Positions 26,213-35,447 of a stretch of DNA of 64,000 nt are shown piece after piece. The stretch's first letter is position 1. Each line of letters starts with the position of its first letter. Under the pieces are notes generated by a model. The model searched no databases. It was not told the DNA's origin and saw only the letters and a list, made by a program, of their open reading frames with translations. The DNA comes from an uncultured Lachnospiraceae bacterium (GTDB lineage Bacteria; Bacillota; Clostridia; Lachnospirales; Lachnospiraceae). The position numbers were made by a program, and so were the translations under genes. Location of the stretch: positions 5,597 to 69,596 of the forward strand of contig CAJUHJ010000002.1 of NCBI GenBank assembly GCA_910586355.1, in the 5' to 3' direction.

Positions 26213-28288
26213 ATGAAGAAAAAGAGCATTTTAAATCAGCTGCTGCTGCCAATTATAGCAATTGTATGCGCCTTGGCAGTAGGTTTGTCCGTTATCATTA
26301 TTGTAGTGTTTACAAAATCCTATGAGCAGGAAGTGTTTGACAAAAGTCAGGACAAGACCCGTCTGGTATCTGGAGAAATTGCTACATTTTTAGATGGGGC
26401 GTACAGCATTACAGAAGAACTTTCCGTAAATCCGAGTATTTTAACGATGGAAACCAAAATACAGACACCGATTTTAGAAGACTGTGTTGCGCGTAATCCT
26501 TATTTGGAGCTGCTTTATATCCAAGGAGGAGACGGTATGCAGACGGGGCGTTCTTCCGGGGAGCTGGCAGACCGTTCTGAGCGCTGGTGGTTTATCCAGA
26601 CGATGGAAGAACAGAAAGCATTTATTTCAAAATCATATTATTCCGTAAACACCGGAATGCCATGTGCTTCTATTTTTTTTCCGATGTATCAAAATAAGAA
26701 GTTTACAGGGATTTTCGCTGTGGATATCAAACTGGATTATTTACAGAGTTTGATAGAAGAATTTTCAAATGTAGAAAAAGAAGAGATTTCATTTGTGATT
26801 GATGGAGAAGGCGTTGTAGTTGCACATCCGGATAATGTGCAGATTGAAGAGTCGTATAATTATAAAACTCTGACAAAAACACAATCCAGCAAAGATACAA
26901 ATGGAAATCCCCTGACAGATGAGCAGGGAAATATTTTAACGGAGGAAAAGCCGTTTGAAATTTCAAAAGAGTACCAGCAAGTGATTGCACAGGTAATGGA
27001 GGGAAACAGCGGATGTGGTAAAATAGAAAATGATGGTGAATCCTATTATGTAAGCTATGCCTCTGTCGCGTTAAAAGGAGAATCAGATTCATGGTCTGTG
27101 ATTACGCTTCAAAAAGCTTCTTCTGCAATGGCAATGGTAAACCGGATGATTCTAATTACAATGGCTGCTGCAGTTTTGGCGATTGGGGCTGCCGTCCTCG
27201 TTATTGTGTTATTGGCTCGCAGGCTGACAAGGCCAATCGTTTCGATTACAAAATTAATCGGAAACGCTTCTGACGGCGATTTTACAATGCGGGCAGATGA
27301 AAGCAGCCAAAATGAGATTGGAATTCTTTCCGCAAGTTTTAATAAAATGATTGAAAAAATTTCTAACATTTTAACAAAAATCGCGACGTTTTCGAGAGAA
27401 GTTGTACATAGTTTAGGTTATTTAAAAGAGATTGAAGAAAAGGTAGATTCCATTAACGCAGCGGTCAGGGAAATTTCCGATGGAACGGTAAACCAGAATA
27501 AAGACGTAGAGCGTGTTGTTATGCGTACGACAGAATTAGAAGAGATGTTTTCCGAATTAAGAGAAAAGAGCGGTTTTCTTTTAAAAGACACCCAGAATGT
27601 AATTTTGTCAGGAGAAAGCGGAGCAAGCCGCGTGAGTGAATTACAACGTCAAAACGAAATCACGACGAAAACGATGGAAGTTTCTTATGAAAAAATTCAA
27701 AGTTTAAAAGAGCGTTCCGATGAAATTTCAGGTATTGTCAATACGATTAACGGAATTTCTTCACAGACCGGACTTTTGGCGCTCAACGCGTCCATAGAAG
27801 CAGCCAGGGCAGGCGAGATGGGCAAAGGATTTGCCGTAGTAGCACAGTCAATTGGAAAACTTGCTGCAGATTCTACTGCTGCAACAGAAGATATTAGGCG
27901 TATGATTGAAGAGCTGTGCCAGGATGTATTAGACGCAGTTGCCCAGATAGAAACGATTAAAAATGGAATAGAAGGGCAGACAGAAGCCATTGTTGTTGTA
28001 CAGGAAACGTTTCGTGATTTTAAGTCTCTGGCAGAAAAAACAAAGGAATCTGTCAGCGGTATGGAAGAGCTGGTGGTCGAAATGCACAAATGCGACCGTT
28101 CCGTCGTACATGCAATTGAACGAATTCGAGATATTTCCCAATATACGGAGGAATTGACAGAAAAAGTAGCGGACGCGTTGGAAGAACAGACGAAAGGAAT
28201 CCGGTTTGTATCCGGACGGATTGATAATTTGTCCATGGTTTCAGGAGAAATGGAACAGGAAATGACAAAATTCAAACTAACAGAATAG
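26213..28288 (+). CDS. Methyl-accepting chemotaxis protein with dCache sensor
   Basis: A membrane helix (about 12-34), an extracellular double-Cache-like domain (about 40-290), a second helix (about 305-330), a HAMP domain (about 331-385) and a cytoplasmic signalling hairpin follow in order. The kinase-contact tip reads GISSQTGLLALNASIEAARAG, fully conserved. There is no C-terminal CheR-tethering pentapeptide. Cache domains usually bind small metabolites such as amino acids or organic acids; the ligand is unknown. It is a single gene, with no other chemotaxis genes here. Confidence 0.94.
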   Translation: MKKKSILNQLLLPIIAIVCALAVGLSVIIIVVFTKSYEQEVFDKSQDKTRLVSGEIATFLDGAYSITEELSVNPSILTMETKIQTPILEDCVARNPYLELLYIQGGDGMQTGRSSGELADRSERWWFIQTMEEQKAFISKSYYSVNTGMPCASIFFPMYQNKKFTGIFAVDIKLDYLQSLIEEFSNVEKEEISFVIDGEGVVVAHPDNVQIEESYNYKTLTKTQSSKDTNGNPLTDEQGNILTEEKPFEISKEYQQVIAQVMEGNSGCGKIENDGESYYVSYASVALKGESDSWSVITLQKASSAMAMVNRMILITMAAAVLAIGAAVLVIVLLARRLTRPIVSITKLIGNASDGDFTMRADESSQNEIGILSASFNKMIEKISNILTKIATFSREVVHSLGYLKEIEEKVDSINAAVREISDGTVNQNKDVERVVMRTTELEEMFSELREKSGFLLKDTQNVILSGESGASRVSELQRQNEITTKTMEVSYEKIQSLKERSDEISGIVNTINGISSQTGLLALNASIEAARAGEMGKGFAVVAQSIGKLAADSTAATEDIRRMIEELCQDVLDAVAQIETIKNGIEGQTEAIVVVQETFRDFKSLAEKTKESVSGMEELVVEMHKCDRSVVHAIERIRDISQYTEELTEKVADALEEQTKGIRFVSGRIDNLSMVSGEMEQEMTKFKLTE

Positions 28289-28295
28289 AGCATAG

Positions 28296-28347
28296 AAAAG
28301 AGCTGTCGCCTTGCTGAATCAAACATTTATGGGCGGCAGCTTTTGTC
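28296..28347 (+). terminator. Probable terminator after the chemoreceptor
   Basis: AGCTGTCGCC (28301-28310) pairs with GGCGGCAGCT (28332-28341), one G-T pair, followed by TTTTGT. Confidence 0.6.
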
Positions 28348-28722
28348 ATGTGGCATTATTAAAGAAGGTAAAACATCCGGCGCAAAACAAAAAACGTTGT
28401 ATTTTGATGGTGTGTATAGCCGAAATATCCAAGGCAACTATGGAAATAGGAAAAATTATGCTGGCAGCATGGATTACAGTAAAGCATGTGCATAAATGGA
28501 GAAATTATGCAGTTCATAAAAAGTATAAAGTCTTGAAACAGCTCCTTTGCTTTTGGCAGGGAGCTGTGTTTGGGTGGATAAAAGCATGGATTTCCTGAAA
28601 TAAATAATAGAAAAAGAGACGTTTGACATATAATAGAAAGAAAATATGCTTTTACAAATAATAACATAAGCGGATATTTTTTTTAACTATAATCGCGGTC
28701 CTGTTTTTTCCAAACCAGCAAT
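28347..28722. other. Stretch without a convincing gene
   Basis: A 95-codon plus-strand frame (28311-28598) overlaps the terminator, lacks a ribosome-binding site and has no family-like features, so I do not call it. One GC-rich hairpin (CAGCTCC ... GGGAGCTG, about 28539-28567) lacks a T run on the plus strand. The rest is AT-rich. The 3' end of the interval holds the promoter of the next gene. Confidence 0.5.
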
Positions 28723-28750
28723 CACATTTTTAAGAAATCTGCATAGGTTA
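28723..28750 (+). promoter_or_regulatory. Sigma-K-like promoter of the amidase-SPOR gene
   Basis: CACA (28723-28726) and CATAGGTTA (28742-28750), 15 bases apart, resemble the late mother-cell sigma-K pattern (-35 AC core, -10 CATAnnnTA). The gene start is 30 bases downstream. The match supports a late sporulation role for the gene. Confidence 0.5.
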
Positions 28751-28779
28751 ATGAGAAAATAATTGTAGGAGCAGAGGCT

Positions 28780-29640
28780 TTGGCAATGATTGTAATAGAT
28801 GCTGGACATGGCGGATTTGATAATGGCGCGATGTATCAGGGAAGAAAGGAAAAAGAGGATAACCTGCGTTTGGCATTAGCGGTTGGAAAGATATTAGAGC
28901 AGCAGGGGTATGATGTGGTGTATACGAGAACGTCGGATATTTATCAGTCGCCTTATGAGAAAGCGCAGATTGCAAATGAGACAGGGGCGGATTATTTTAT
29001 TTCTTTTCACAGGAATTGGGCGGAAAATGACAACACTTACAATGGCATCCAGACGTTAATTTATGGAGGAGAGGACGAGCGGGCAAGGCGTTTGGCGGAA
29101 TCCATTAATGAAGAACTGGAAAAGACAGGATTTAAAAATCTTGGAATTGAAGAGAGGACGGGGCTTGCAGTACTAAGAAGGACCGAAATGCCGGCAGTTC
29201 TCATTGAAGCCGGTTTTATCAACCATGACAGGGATAATGAAATATTTGATAATAATTTTAATGAAATTGCCAGTGCAATTGCGATGGGTATAGAACGTGT
29301 AGTGCCGGCAGGACAGATGAACACAGCAAGAAAAGAAGATATAGAAGAAGATATAGAAGATGATATGGAACAGGATTGGGAAGAGGACTGGGAAGAGGAT
29401 GACGATGAAGAGGACGACTTGGTTTTTGGCGTGGAAGTCGGCAGATTTAAGTACAGTACAACCGCAAATTTTCTGGCAGAACAGTTGATGGAACAGGGAT
29501 TTTTAGGTTATGTATATGAAGATGATGAAATGATTCATGTTGTGGCAGGAAAAGTCGATACATTAGAAGAAGCATTAAAACTTCAGAAAAAATTGCGCGG
29601 ACTTGGTTATCGGACGATGATTATTGCTTCTGAACGTTAA
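28780..29640 (+). CDS. N-acetylmuramoyl-L-alanine amidase with SPOR domain, CwlC-like
   Basis: The enzyme cleaves the amide bond between muramic acid and the stem peptide. The Amidase_3 domain (about 1-180) starts at once with IVIDAGHGGFDNGA and has the zinc ligands in GHGG, FHRNWAEN and the catalytic Glu in VLIEAGFIN. A very acidic linker (about 187-220) leads to a SPOR-type domain (about 223-286). There is no signal peptide, which matches Bacillus CwlC, a mother-cell enzyme made under sigma-K to lyse the mother cell. The TTG at 28780 has AGGAG 7 bases before it; an ATG at 28786 is the alternative. Confidence 0.85.
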   Translation: MAMIVIDAGHGGFDNGAMYQGRKEKEDNLRLALAVGKILEQQGYDVVYTRTSDIYQSPYEKAQIANETGADYFISFHRNWAENDNTYNGIQTLIYGGEDERARRLAESINEELEKTGFKNLGIEERTGLAVLRRTEMPAVLIEAGFINHDRDNEIFDNNFNEIASAIAMGIERVVPAGQMNTARKEDIEEDIEDDMEQDWEEDWEEDDDEEDDLVFGVEVGRFKYSTTANFLAEQLMEQGFLGYVYEDDEMIHVVAGKVDTLEEALKLQKKLRGLGYRTMIIASER

Positions 29641-29642
29641 TT

Positions 29643-29659
29643 TTAATCTAATCTTAATC
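29643..29659 (+). promoter_or_regulatory. Direct repeat TTAATC, 11-base period, before a response regulator
   Basis: TTAATC occurs at 29643-29648 and at 29654-29659. An 11-base spacing is typical of tandem half-sites bound by OmpR/PhoB-type regulators, suggesting autoregulation of the two-component system that follows. No crisp -35/-10 pair was found. Confidence 0.4.
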
Positions 29660-29715
29660 TTTTTGTTATACCGTAGTAATAAAAAGCATTAAACGGAAGT
29701 ACTTTTGGAGGATAT

Positions 29716-30390
29716 ATGCGTATACTGGTAGTAGAAGATGAAAAGGATATGAATCGGATTATCGTAAAAGAACTGGAATCAGAGGGCTATATTGTAGACA
29801 GCTGTTATGATGGAGAAAGTGCGTTTGACTATTTGTGTATGGCGGAATATGACGGAGTTATTTTGGATATTATGATTCCAAAGATGGACGGTTTTACAGT
29901 ATTAAAGAAAGTCCGCAGCAAAGGAATTATGACGCCAATTTTATTTTTAAGTGCAAAAAGCGATGTTAACGATATTGTGCGGGGACTTGATTTGGGCGCG
30001 GATGATTATATGGTAAAACCATTTGAATTTAAAGAACTTTTGGCAAGAATCCGTATGATTATCCGCAAGAAAGTAGACGTACATGAAAACGTGTATAGCT
30101 GCGGCGGACTTGTTGTAGACTGCAATACCTGTTCGGTAAACAGAGATGGACGGCCGATTGAACTTTCGCCGAAAGAATATTCCGTACTGTTATATTTAAT
30201 AAGAAATCAGAATATAGTCGTCACCAGAGAACAGATTGAGGCAAATATCTGGGCGTTTGACTGTAATGTCAGTTCAAATCTGGTAGACGTCTATATTCGT
30301 TACCTTAGAAAAAAAATTGACGATGGATTTGAGTTTAAAATGATACAAACCATACGAGGGGTGGGGTACATATTAAAGGGAGAAAAATAA
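29716..30390 (+). CDS. OmpR-family response regulator
   Basis: The receiver has VVEDEK and the phospho-acceptor Asp in VILDIMIPKMDG, with Lys in YMVKPF. The winged helix (about 128-224) has ELSPKEYSVLLYLIRNQN and NLVDVYIRYLRKKID. The 224-residue length is standard. It is followed by its kinase 11 bases after its stop. Targets are unknown. Confidence 0.93.
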   Translation: MRILVVEDEKDMNRIIVKELESEGYIVDSCYDGESAFDYLCMAEYDGVILDIMIPKMDGFTVLKKVRSKGIMTPILFLSAKSDVNDIVRGLDLGADDYMVKPFEFKELLARIRMIIRKKVDVHENVYSCGGLVVDCNTCSVNRDGRPIELSPKEYSVLLYLIRNQNIVVTREQIEANIWAFDCNVSSNLVDVYIRYLRKKIDDGFEFKMIQTIRGVGYILKGEK

Positions 30391-30401
30391 AACAGGTCTC
30401 A

Positions 30402-31763
30402 TTGAATCATTATATCGTACTATGGCCTATGGTTGTCATCACAGCTATGATGTTGCTTATGATGATGACAATACGTCTTTTGTCAAACGCAGCAATTGAA
30501 TACGATATTAAAAATGATTTAAGGAAGAGTATGAATCAGAGCCTAAAATATATATCGTTTGAAAAAGACGGCCTAAAAATTGAAGACGAATTCTGGTATA
30601 TACAGGACTGTACTTTTGTGATTCTAAGAACAGACGGAACAGTTGAGGCCGGAAATTATCCGGAAAAACTAAAAGAAAAGATAAAAGAGCTGGAAGTTCC
30701 GGAAAGGCTGACAGTATCGGTTACAAGCGGAACTGAAAAATATTATGTCAGGGATGTAAAAATTGGGAGAGAGCATACAAAATGGAAATACTATGTGCGT
30801 GGAATCATCAAAAAATCAGATGCAGACAGTCATTATGCGACGATTGCAATGGTCTCTTATTTGAACATAATCTGTGTATTAGCCGCTATTTTGGTATGGG
30901 GGTTGTTTTATTCCAAAAGAGTTTCCAGAGCCTTAGATGATATGTGCAAGACAGCAGAGAGCATTGGGACAAGCTTTGATATTACTAAGAGAATGACAGA
31001 AAATTATAAATTTCAGGAAGTTGAGGTATTAGCGCAGGCAAATAACCGGATGTTAGATAGGATTGAACAAAATTTTAAACAGCAGAAACAGTTTACCTCG
31101 GATGTGGCCCATGAACTTCGGACGCCAATCGCTGTCGTTTTGGCACAGTGCCAATATGCCAGAGAAAGGATGCTAAGCGTAGAGGAGCATGAAGAGATTT
31201 TAGACGTAATCTTTCGGCAGTCCAAAAAAATTGACAGTTTAATTATTCAGCTTTTGCATCTTTCCAGACTCGACCAAGACAGAATAGAAATTCAGGATGA
31301 AACGCTTGATTTTGTGGAAATTGTACAGTCGGTTTGTGAGGAATGGCAGGAGAAACTTCAAAATGGTATTCGGATAAGGCTAAAGTTAGAGGAAGCGTAT
31401 TCAATGGGCGATATAGGGCTGATTGTCATTGTGATACAAAATCTTCTTACAAATGCAGTCAAATTCAGCCGGCCGTATGGAGTGATTGACGTAAAGACTG
31501 GCGAGGCGTCAGGCGAATCTTATGTTCAGGTAACAGATTACGGTATTGGGATTGCAAAAGAACATCAAGAGCAAATTTTCCAAAGGTTTTATAAATGTGA
31601 CAAATCCAGAAATGCAGAAGGGTTTGGACTTGGGCTTGCGCTTTCAAAAAAGATTGCAGAAAAACATGGAGGAAGAATTACAGTTATCAGTGAACTTGGA
31701 AAAGGCAGTACATTTACACTTTATCTTCCGGTTCAGAAAAAAATTCCCAGTGAAAATTTTTAA
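30402..31763 (+). CDS. Sensor histidine kinase (start codon uncertain)
   Basis: Two membrane helices (about 7-26 and 148-170) flank an extracytoplasmic sensor of about 120 residues. HAMP, HisKA (His in DVAHELRTPIAV) and HATPase_c (N box LLTNAVKFS, G1 DYGIGI, G2 GFGLGLAL) follow. No ATG or GTG opens the frame before the first helix. A TTG at 30402 lacks a ribosome-binding site at a proper distance; AAAGGGAG lies 19 bases before it. ATA at 30387 or ATT at 30372 would add KQVSL-type residues normal for such kinases. The frame opens at 30339. Confidence 0.9.
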   Translation: MNHYIVLWPMVVITAMMLLMMMTIRLLSNAAIEYDIKNDLRKSMNQSLKYISFEKDGLKIEDEFWYIQDCTFVILRTDGTVEAGNYPEKLKEKIKELEVPERLTVSVTSGTEKYYVRDVKIGREHTKWKYYVRGIIKKSDADSHYATIAMVSYLNIICVLAAILVWGLFYSKRVSRALDDMCKTAESIGTSFDITKRMTENYKFQEVEVLAQANNRMLDRIEQNFKQQKQFTSDVAHELRTPIAVVLAQCQYARERMLSVEEHEEILDVIFRQSKKIDSLIIQLLHLSRLDQDRIEIQDETLDFVEIVQSVCEEWQEKLQNGIRIRLKLEEAYSMGDIGLIVIVIQNLLTNAVKFSRPYGVIDVKTGEASGESYVQVTDYGIGIAKEHQEQIFQRFYKCDKSRNAEGFGLGLALSKKIAEKHGGRITVISELGKGSTFTLYLPVQKKIPSENF

Positions 31764-31873
31764 TGTGATTTTAATATTTCTTGCTTATTATGGAATCCTA
31801 AAGCGTATAAGAATGGCTTAAGAGAGAAAACAGCTTAAGGATTTAGGATTAGAAAAAGAGACTATAATTGAGG

Positions 31874-31902
31874 TGGAAATTATTTCCAAAGTGTAGTATA
31901 CT
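31874..31902 (+). promoter_or_regulatory. Palindrome at the -35 position of the cysD promoter
   Basis: TGGAAAT-T-ATTTCCA (31874-31888) is a perfect 7+1+7 palindrome. TATACT (31897-31902) lies where a -10 would be, with the palindrome over the -35 site. This suggests an activator or repressor site for the sulfate-activation genes; the binding protein is unknown. Confidence 0.5.
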
Positions 31903-31947
31903 AAGTGCAGAAATATGAAATAAATTGTAAAAACAAAGGAGTATCGT

Positions 31948-32841
31948 ATGGATCATTTAGATGAGTTAGAGGCAGAAGCCATTTATATTATGCGTGAAGT
32001 TGCAGCAGAGTGCGAAAAGCCGGTTATGTTGTATTCAATTGGCAAAGATTCCTCTGTAATGCTGCATTTGGCGTTAAAAGCATTTTATCCCGAAAAGCCT
32101 CCATTTCCGTTTTTGCATGTCAATACGACATGGAAATTTAAAGAAATGATTGAGTTTCGTGATAAAATGGCCAGGGATTTACAGATTGAGATGTTGGAAT
32201 ATATCAATGAAGAAGGCGTGTCCCAAGGGATTAATCCTTTTGAGCATGGTTCGGCATATACGGATATTATGAAGACACAGGCGCTGAAACAGGCTTTGGA
32301 TAAATATGGGTTTACGGCTGCATTTGGCGGCGGACGCCGGGACGAAGAGAAATCCCGCGCAAAGGAACGGATTTTTTCTTTCCGGGACGCGCATCACGCA
32401 TGGGACCCAAAGAATCAAAGGCCGGAAATGTGGAAATTATTCAATACTAAAATTAATAAGGGAGAAAGTATCCGTGTTTTTCCATTGTCAAATTGGACGG
32501 AAAAAGATATTTGGCAGTATATTAAACGGGAAAATATTCCGATTGTATCGTTATATTTTGCAAAAGAAAGGCCCGTTGTAGTCCGGAACGGAAATATCAT
32601 TATGGTAGATGATGACCGGATGAAATTAGAACCGGGTGAGACGCCGCAAAATAAAATGGTACGTTTCCGGACGCTTGGCTGTTATCCTTTGACGGGCGGC
32701 GTAGAATCTGCGGCAGTGACGTTAGACGCTATCATTGAAGAAACATTAGCTTCCGTAGAGTCGGAGCGGACAAGCCGTGTCATAGATTCTGACGGTGGGG
32801 CTTCGAGCATGGAAAAAAGAAAACGTGAGGGGTATTTTTAA
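31948..32841 (+). CDS. cysD: Sulfate adenylyltransferase subunit 2
   Basis: CysD makes adenosine-5'-phosphosulfate from ATP and sulfate, driven by GTP hydrolysis in CysN. The PP-loop is YSIGKDSSVMLHLA, and FGGGRRDEEKSRAKERIFSFRD and ESAAVTLDAIIEE are typical. The length of 297 is normal. The cysNC gene begins one base after its stop, so the two are translated together. Confidence 0.96.
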   Translation: MDHLDELEAEAIYIMREVAAECEKPVMLYSIGKDSSVMLHLALKAFYPEKPPFPFLHVNTTWKFKEMIEFRDKMARDLQIEMLEYINEEGVSQGINPFEHGSAYTDIMKTQALKQALDKYGFTAAFGGGRRDEEKSRAKERIFSFRDAHHAWDPKNQRPEMWKLFNTKINKGESIRVFPLSNWTEKDIWQYIKRENIPIVSLYFAKERPVVVRNGNIIMVDDDRMKLEPGETPQNKMVRFRTLGCYPLTGGVESAAVTLDAIIEETLASVESERTSRVIDSDGGASSMEKRKREGYF

Positions 32842-32842
32842 T

Positions 32843-34675
32843 ATGAAAAATGATTTACTGAAATTTATTACCTGTGGGAGTGTAGATGACGGAAAATCTA
32901 CTTTGATTGGACATATGCTCTATGACGCCAAACTTCTTTTTGCGGATCAGGAAAAGGCGCTTGCCTTAGATTCTAAAGTTGGATCTGCCGGAGGAGAAAT
33001 TGATTACTCTTTGTTGTTGGACGGACTTATGGCAGAACGTGAGCAGGGAATTACAATAGACGTGGCATATCGGTATTTTACAACGGAGAATCGGAGTTTT
33101 ATCGTTGCGGATACGCCGGGACATGAGGAGTATACAAGGAATATGGCAGTCGGGGCGTCTTTTGCTTCTTTAAGCGTTATCTTAGTGGACGCCAGCCAGG
33201 GTGTGCTGATTCAGACAAAACGCCATGCGAGAATCTGTCATTTAATGGGAATCAAGCATTTTGTATTTGCAATTAATAAAATGGACCTTGTCAATTACAA
33301 TCAGGAGCGTTTTTGCGAAATTGAAAAAGATATTAAACTTCTGATGGCAGAATTCCAATATGAAAGCCTTCAGATGATACCTCTTTCGGCAACGGTCGGC
33401 GATAATATTACGACGAAATCAAAACGTATGCCGTGGTATCATGGAATTTCCCTTTTGAATTATTTAGAACAGGTAGACGTATCCGAAGAGGGAGGCAATA
33501 AAAACTTTTCGATGCCAGTGCAAAGGGTCTGTCGGCCGGATCATACGTTCCGTGGTTTCCAGGGACAGATTGCTTCAGGTGAAGTTGCGGTAGGAGACAC
33601 GATTACCGTATATCCAAGCGGTGAAAAAGCAAAAGTAGCTTCGATTTTACAGGGAGATAAAAAAGTAAACCGAAGTGAAAAAGGATATGTGGTGACAATT
33701 TCACTTGATACGGAGATTGATGTGTCAAGAGGGTGCGTACTGGCAAAAAATTATTCCCTTAAAACAGGCTCTGTATTTGCGGCGTCGATACTTTGGATGG
33801 ACGACAGCAATCTGGTGTCTGGGAAGAATTTTCTGTTAAAAATCGGTACGTCCCAGGTTCCGGCAACCGTTATGAATATAAAATACCGAATTGACGTCAA
33901 TACCGGCGCCCATGTTTCAGCGGATGCAATTACAAAAAATGAGATTGCATTTTGTGAAATATCAGTCGGCAGTAAGATTGTTTTTGATGAATTTACAGAC
34001 AATAAAGATTTGGGTTCTTTGATATTGATTGACAGAATTACCAATATGACTTCTGCCTGCGGAGTCGTTGTCCATGAGATGAAAAAGGATAACAATCTGA
34101 CCTGGCATGATATGGATATTACAAAAGAGCTGAGAGAAGGCCAGTTAAACCAGAAGGCGCTTACAATTTGGATGACGGGTCTTTCTGGTTCCGGTAAATC
34201 GACAATTGCCAATGCACTTGAAAAGAAACTGTTTTCCATGGGCAAGCATACCATGATTTTAGACGGCGACAATGTGCGTATGGGGCTGAATAAAAATCTT
34301 GGATTTGGTGAGAAAGACAGAATCGAAAATATTCGCCGGATTGCGGAAGTTTCGAAACTGATGAATGACGCTGGATTGATTGTGCTGACGGCGTTTATAT
34401 CCCCTTACCGCAAAGACAGAAGAAGGGCAAAAGAGATTGTCGGCGATAATTTTATTGAAGTATATGTCAGCACTTCTTTAGAGGAATGTGAAAGAAGAGA
34501 TGTCAAAGGGCTGTATAAAGCTGCGCGAGAAGGAAAAATATTTGATTTTACAGGAATCAGCAGCCCATATGAAAAACCGGAACATCCAGATATTATAGTG
34601 GGTGAAGAAGGACAAAGCATTGACGAGTGTGTCGATTGTATTTTGCAGGGACTTGCAAAATATTTAGAAAATTAA
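32843..34675 (+). CDS. cysNC: Bifunctional sulfate adenylyltransferase subunit 1 / adenylylsulfate kinase
   Basis: The N-terminal part (about 1-420) is the CysN GTPase, with GSVDDGKST, DTPGHEEY and NKMD. The C-terminal part (about 435-610) is the APS kinase CysC, with TGLSGSGKSTIA, DGDNVR and FISPYRKDR. Together with CysD it yields PAPS. The ATG at 32843 with GAGGGG upstream fits the family start; an earlier in-frame ATG lies inside cysD. No PAPS reductase, sulfite reductase, sulfate permease or sulfotransferase lies in the window, so the use of PAPS is open. Confidence 0.95.
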   Translation: MKNDLLKFITCGSVDDGKSTLIGHMLYDAKLLFADQEKALALDSKVGSAGGEIDYSLLLDGLMAEREQGITIDVAYRYFTTENRSFIVADTPGHEEYTRNMAVGASFASLSVILVDASQGVLIQTKRHARICHLMGIKHFVFAINKMDLVNYNQERFCEIEKDIKLLMAEFQYESLQMIPLSATVGDNITTKSKRMPWYHGISLLNYLEQVDVSEEGGNKNFSMPVQRVCRPDHTFRGFQGQIASGEVAVGDTITVYPSGEKAKVASILQGDKKVNRSEKGYVVTISLDTEIDVSRGCVLAKNYSLKTGSVFAASILWMDDSNLVSGKNFLLKIGTSQVPATVMNIKYRIDVNTGAHVSADAITKNEIAFCEISVGSKIVFDEFTDNKDLGSLILIDRITNMTSACGVVVHEMKKDNNLTWHDMDITKELREGQLNQKALTIWMTGLSGSGKSTIANALEKKLFSMGKHTMILDGDNVRMGLNKNLGFGEKDRIENIRRIAEVSKLMNDAGLIVLTAFISPYRKDRRRAKEIVGDNFIEVYVSTSLEECERRDVKGLYKAAREGKIFDFTGISSPYEKPEHPDIIVGEEGQSIDECVDCILQGLAKYLEN

Positions 34676-34678
34676 AGA

Positions 34679-34714
34679 AACAGCAGATGGAATATTTATC
34701 CGTCTGCTGTTTTT
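34679..34714. terminator. Terminator after cysNC, shared with the convergent gene
   Basis: AACAGCAGATGG pairs with CCGTCTGCTGTT, followed by T's on the plus strand. Confidence 0.85.
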
Positions 34715-35426
34715 ATGTAATTTCAGCCGTTATATTTCTGTAAAATTCCGTCCTGGTTTGGTTGATGTAAGGCATTACCCACAAAAGCCCGATACCAAAG
34801 GATAGGACGCCAAGGAGCAGCATACCAAGAAAACTTAAACTGATATAAAAACTTCTCGCTTTATTTCCTTTCATCAGCTCCCTGCTCTGTTGAAAGGCGT
34901 TTCGAACCGAAAGCTCTGCCTTATCAATTAAAAGATAAAAGACCTGGCTGTAAGAAATAGATATAATACAAGTGAAAACCATAGTTGCGATACAAACAGC
35001 TGTTAAAAATACAAAACCTATCAAAGTAGGGGTGAAAAGAAAAACAACTGCTGTAACGAGACAGGCAGGAACAGAAATTAGTATAAAAATACCTGCCAGT
35101 CTTAGTTTTGCAAAAACAAAACGATCCGGCCTCCAAAAGAAGAATAAAAATAAATCATAAAACTTAGCCTCTTTGCCTCTGGCAAGATTCAAATGGATGT
35201 TCATCAGCCCGGTATTTAAAATACTGGTAAGCAAAGAAATAATCAAAGTAGATAAAATCCATATTGTAATTTGCATGGCGCTTGGATTGGGCAGAGGAAG
35301 TCCGAAAGGATAGCTAATGATAAAAACAATTAGTTCACTCAGTATCAGGGTTCCCATCAATAGACTGTACTTTTGAATTATAATTCCTCTGGCACGTCGT
35401 TTCAATTCCTTGGAAGTCAGTTTCAT
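34713..35426 (-). CDS. DUF975-family membrane protein
   Basis: The 237-residue protein starts with the family's basic helix (KLTSKELKRRARG) and has about six membrane helices. The family is common in Clostridia and Bacilli and of unknown function. It converges with cysNC; the next minus-strand gene upstream ends about 20 bases before its start, so the two may share a transcript. Confidence 0.8.
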   Translation of the reverse strand: MKLTSKELKRRARGIIIQKYSLLMGTLILSELIVFIISYPFGLPLPNPSAMQITIWILSTLIISLLTSILNTGLMNIHLNLARGKEAKFYDLFLFFFWRPDRFVFAKLRLAGIFILISVPACLVTAVVFLFTPTLIGFVFLTAVCIATMVFTCIISISYSQVFYLLIDKAELSVRNAFQQSRELMKGNKARSFYISLSFLGMLLLGVLSFGIGLLWVMPYINQTRTEFYRNITAEIT

Positions 35427-35447
35427 AAAACAGATAATCTCCTTTAG

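Noticed and set aside
28311..28598. 95-codon plus-strand frame after the chemoreceptor
   Set aside because: It starts inside a terminator, lacks a ribosome-binding site and shows no family-like features.
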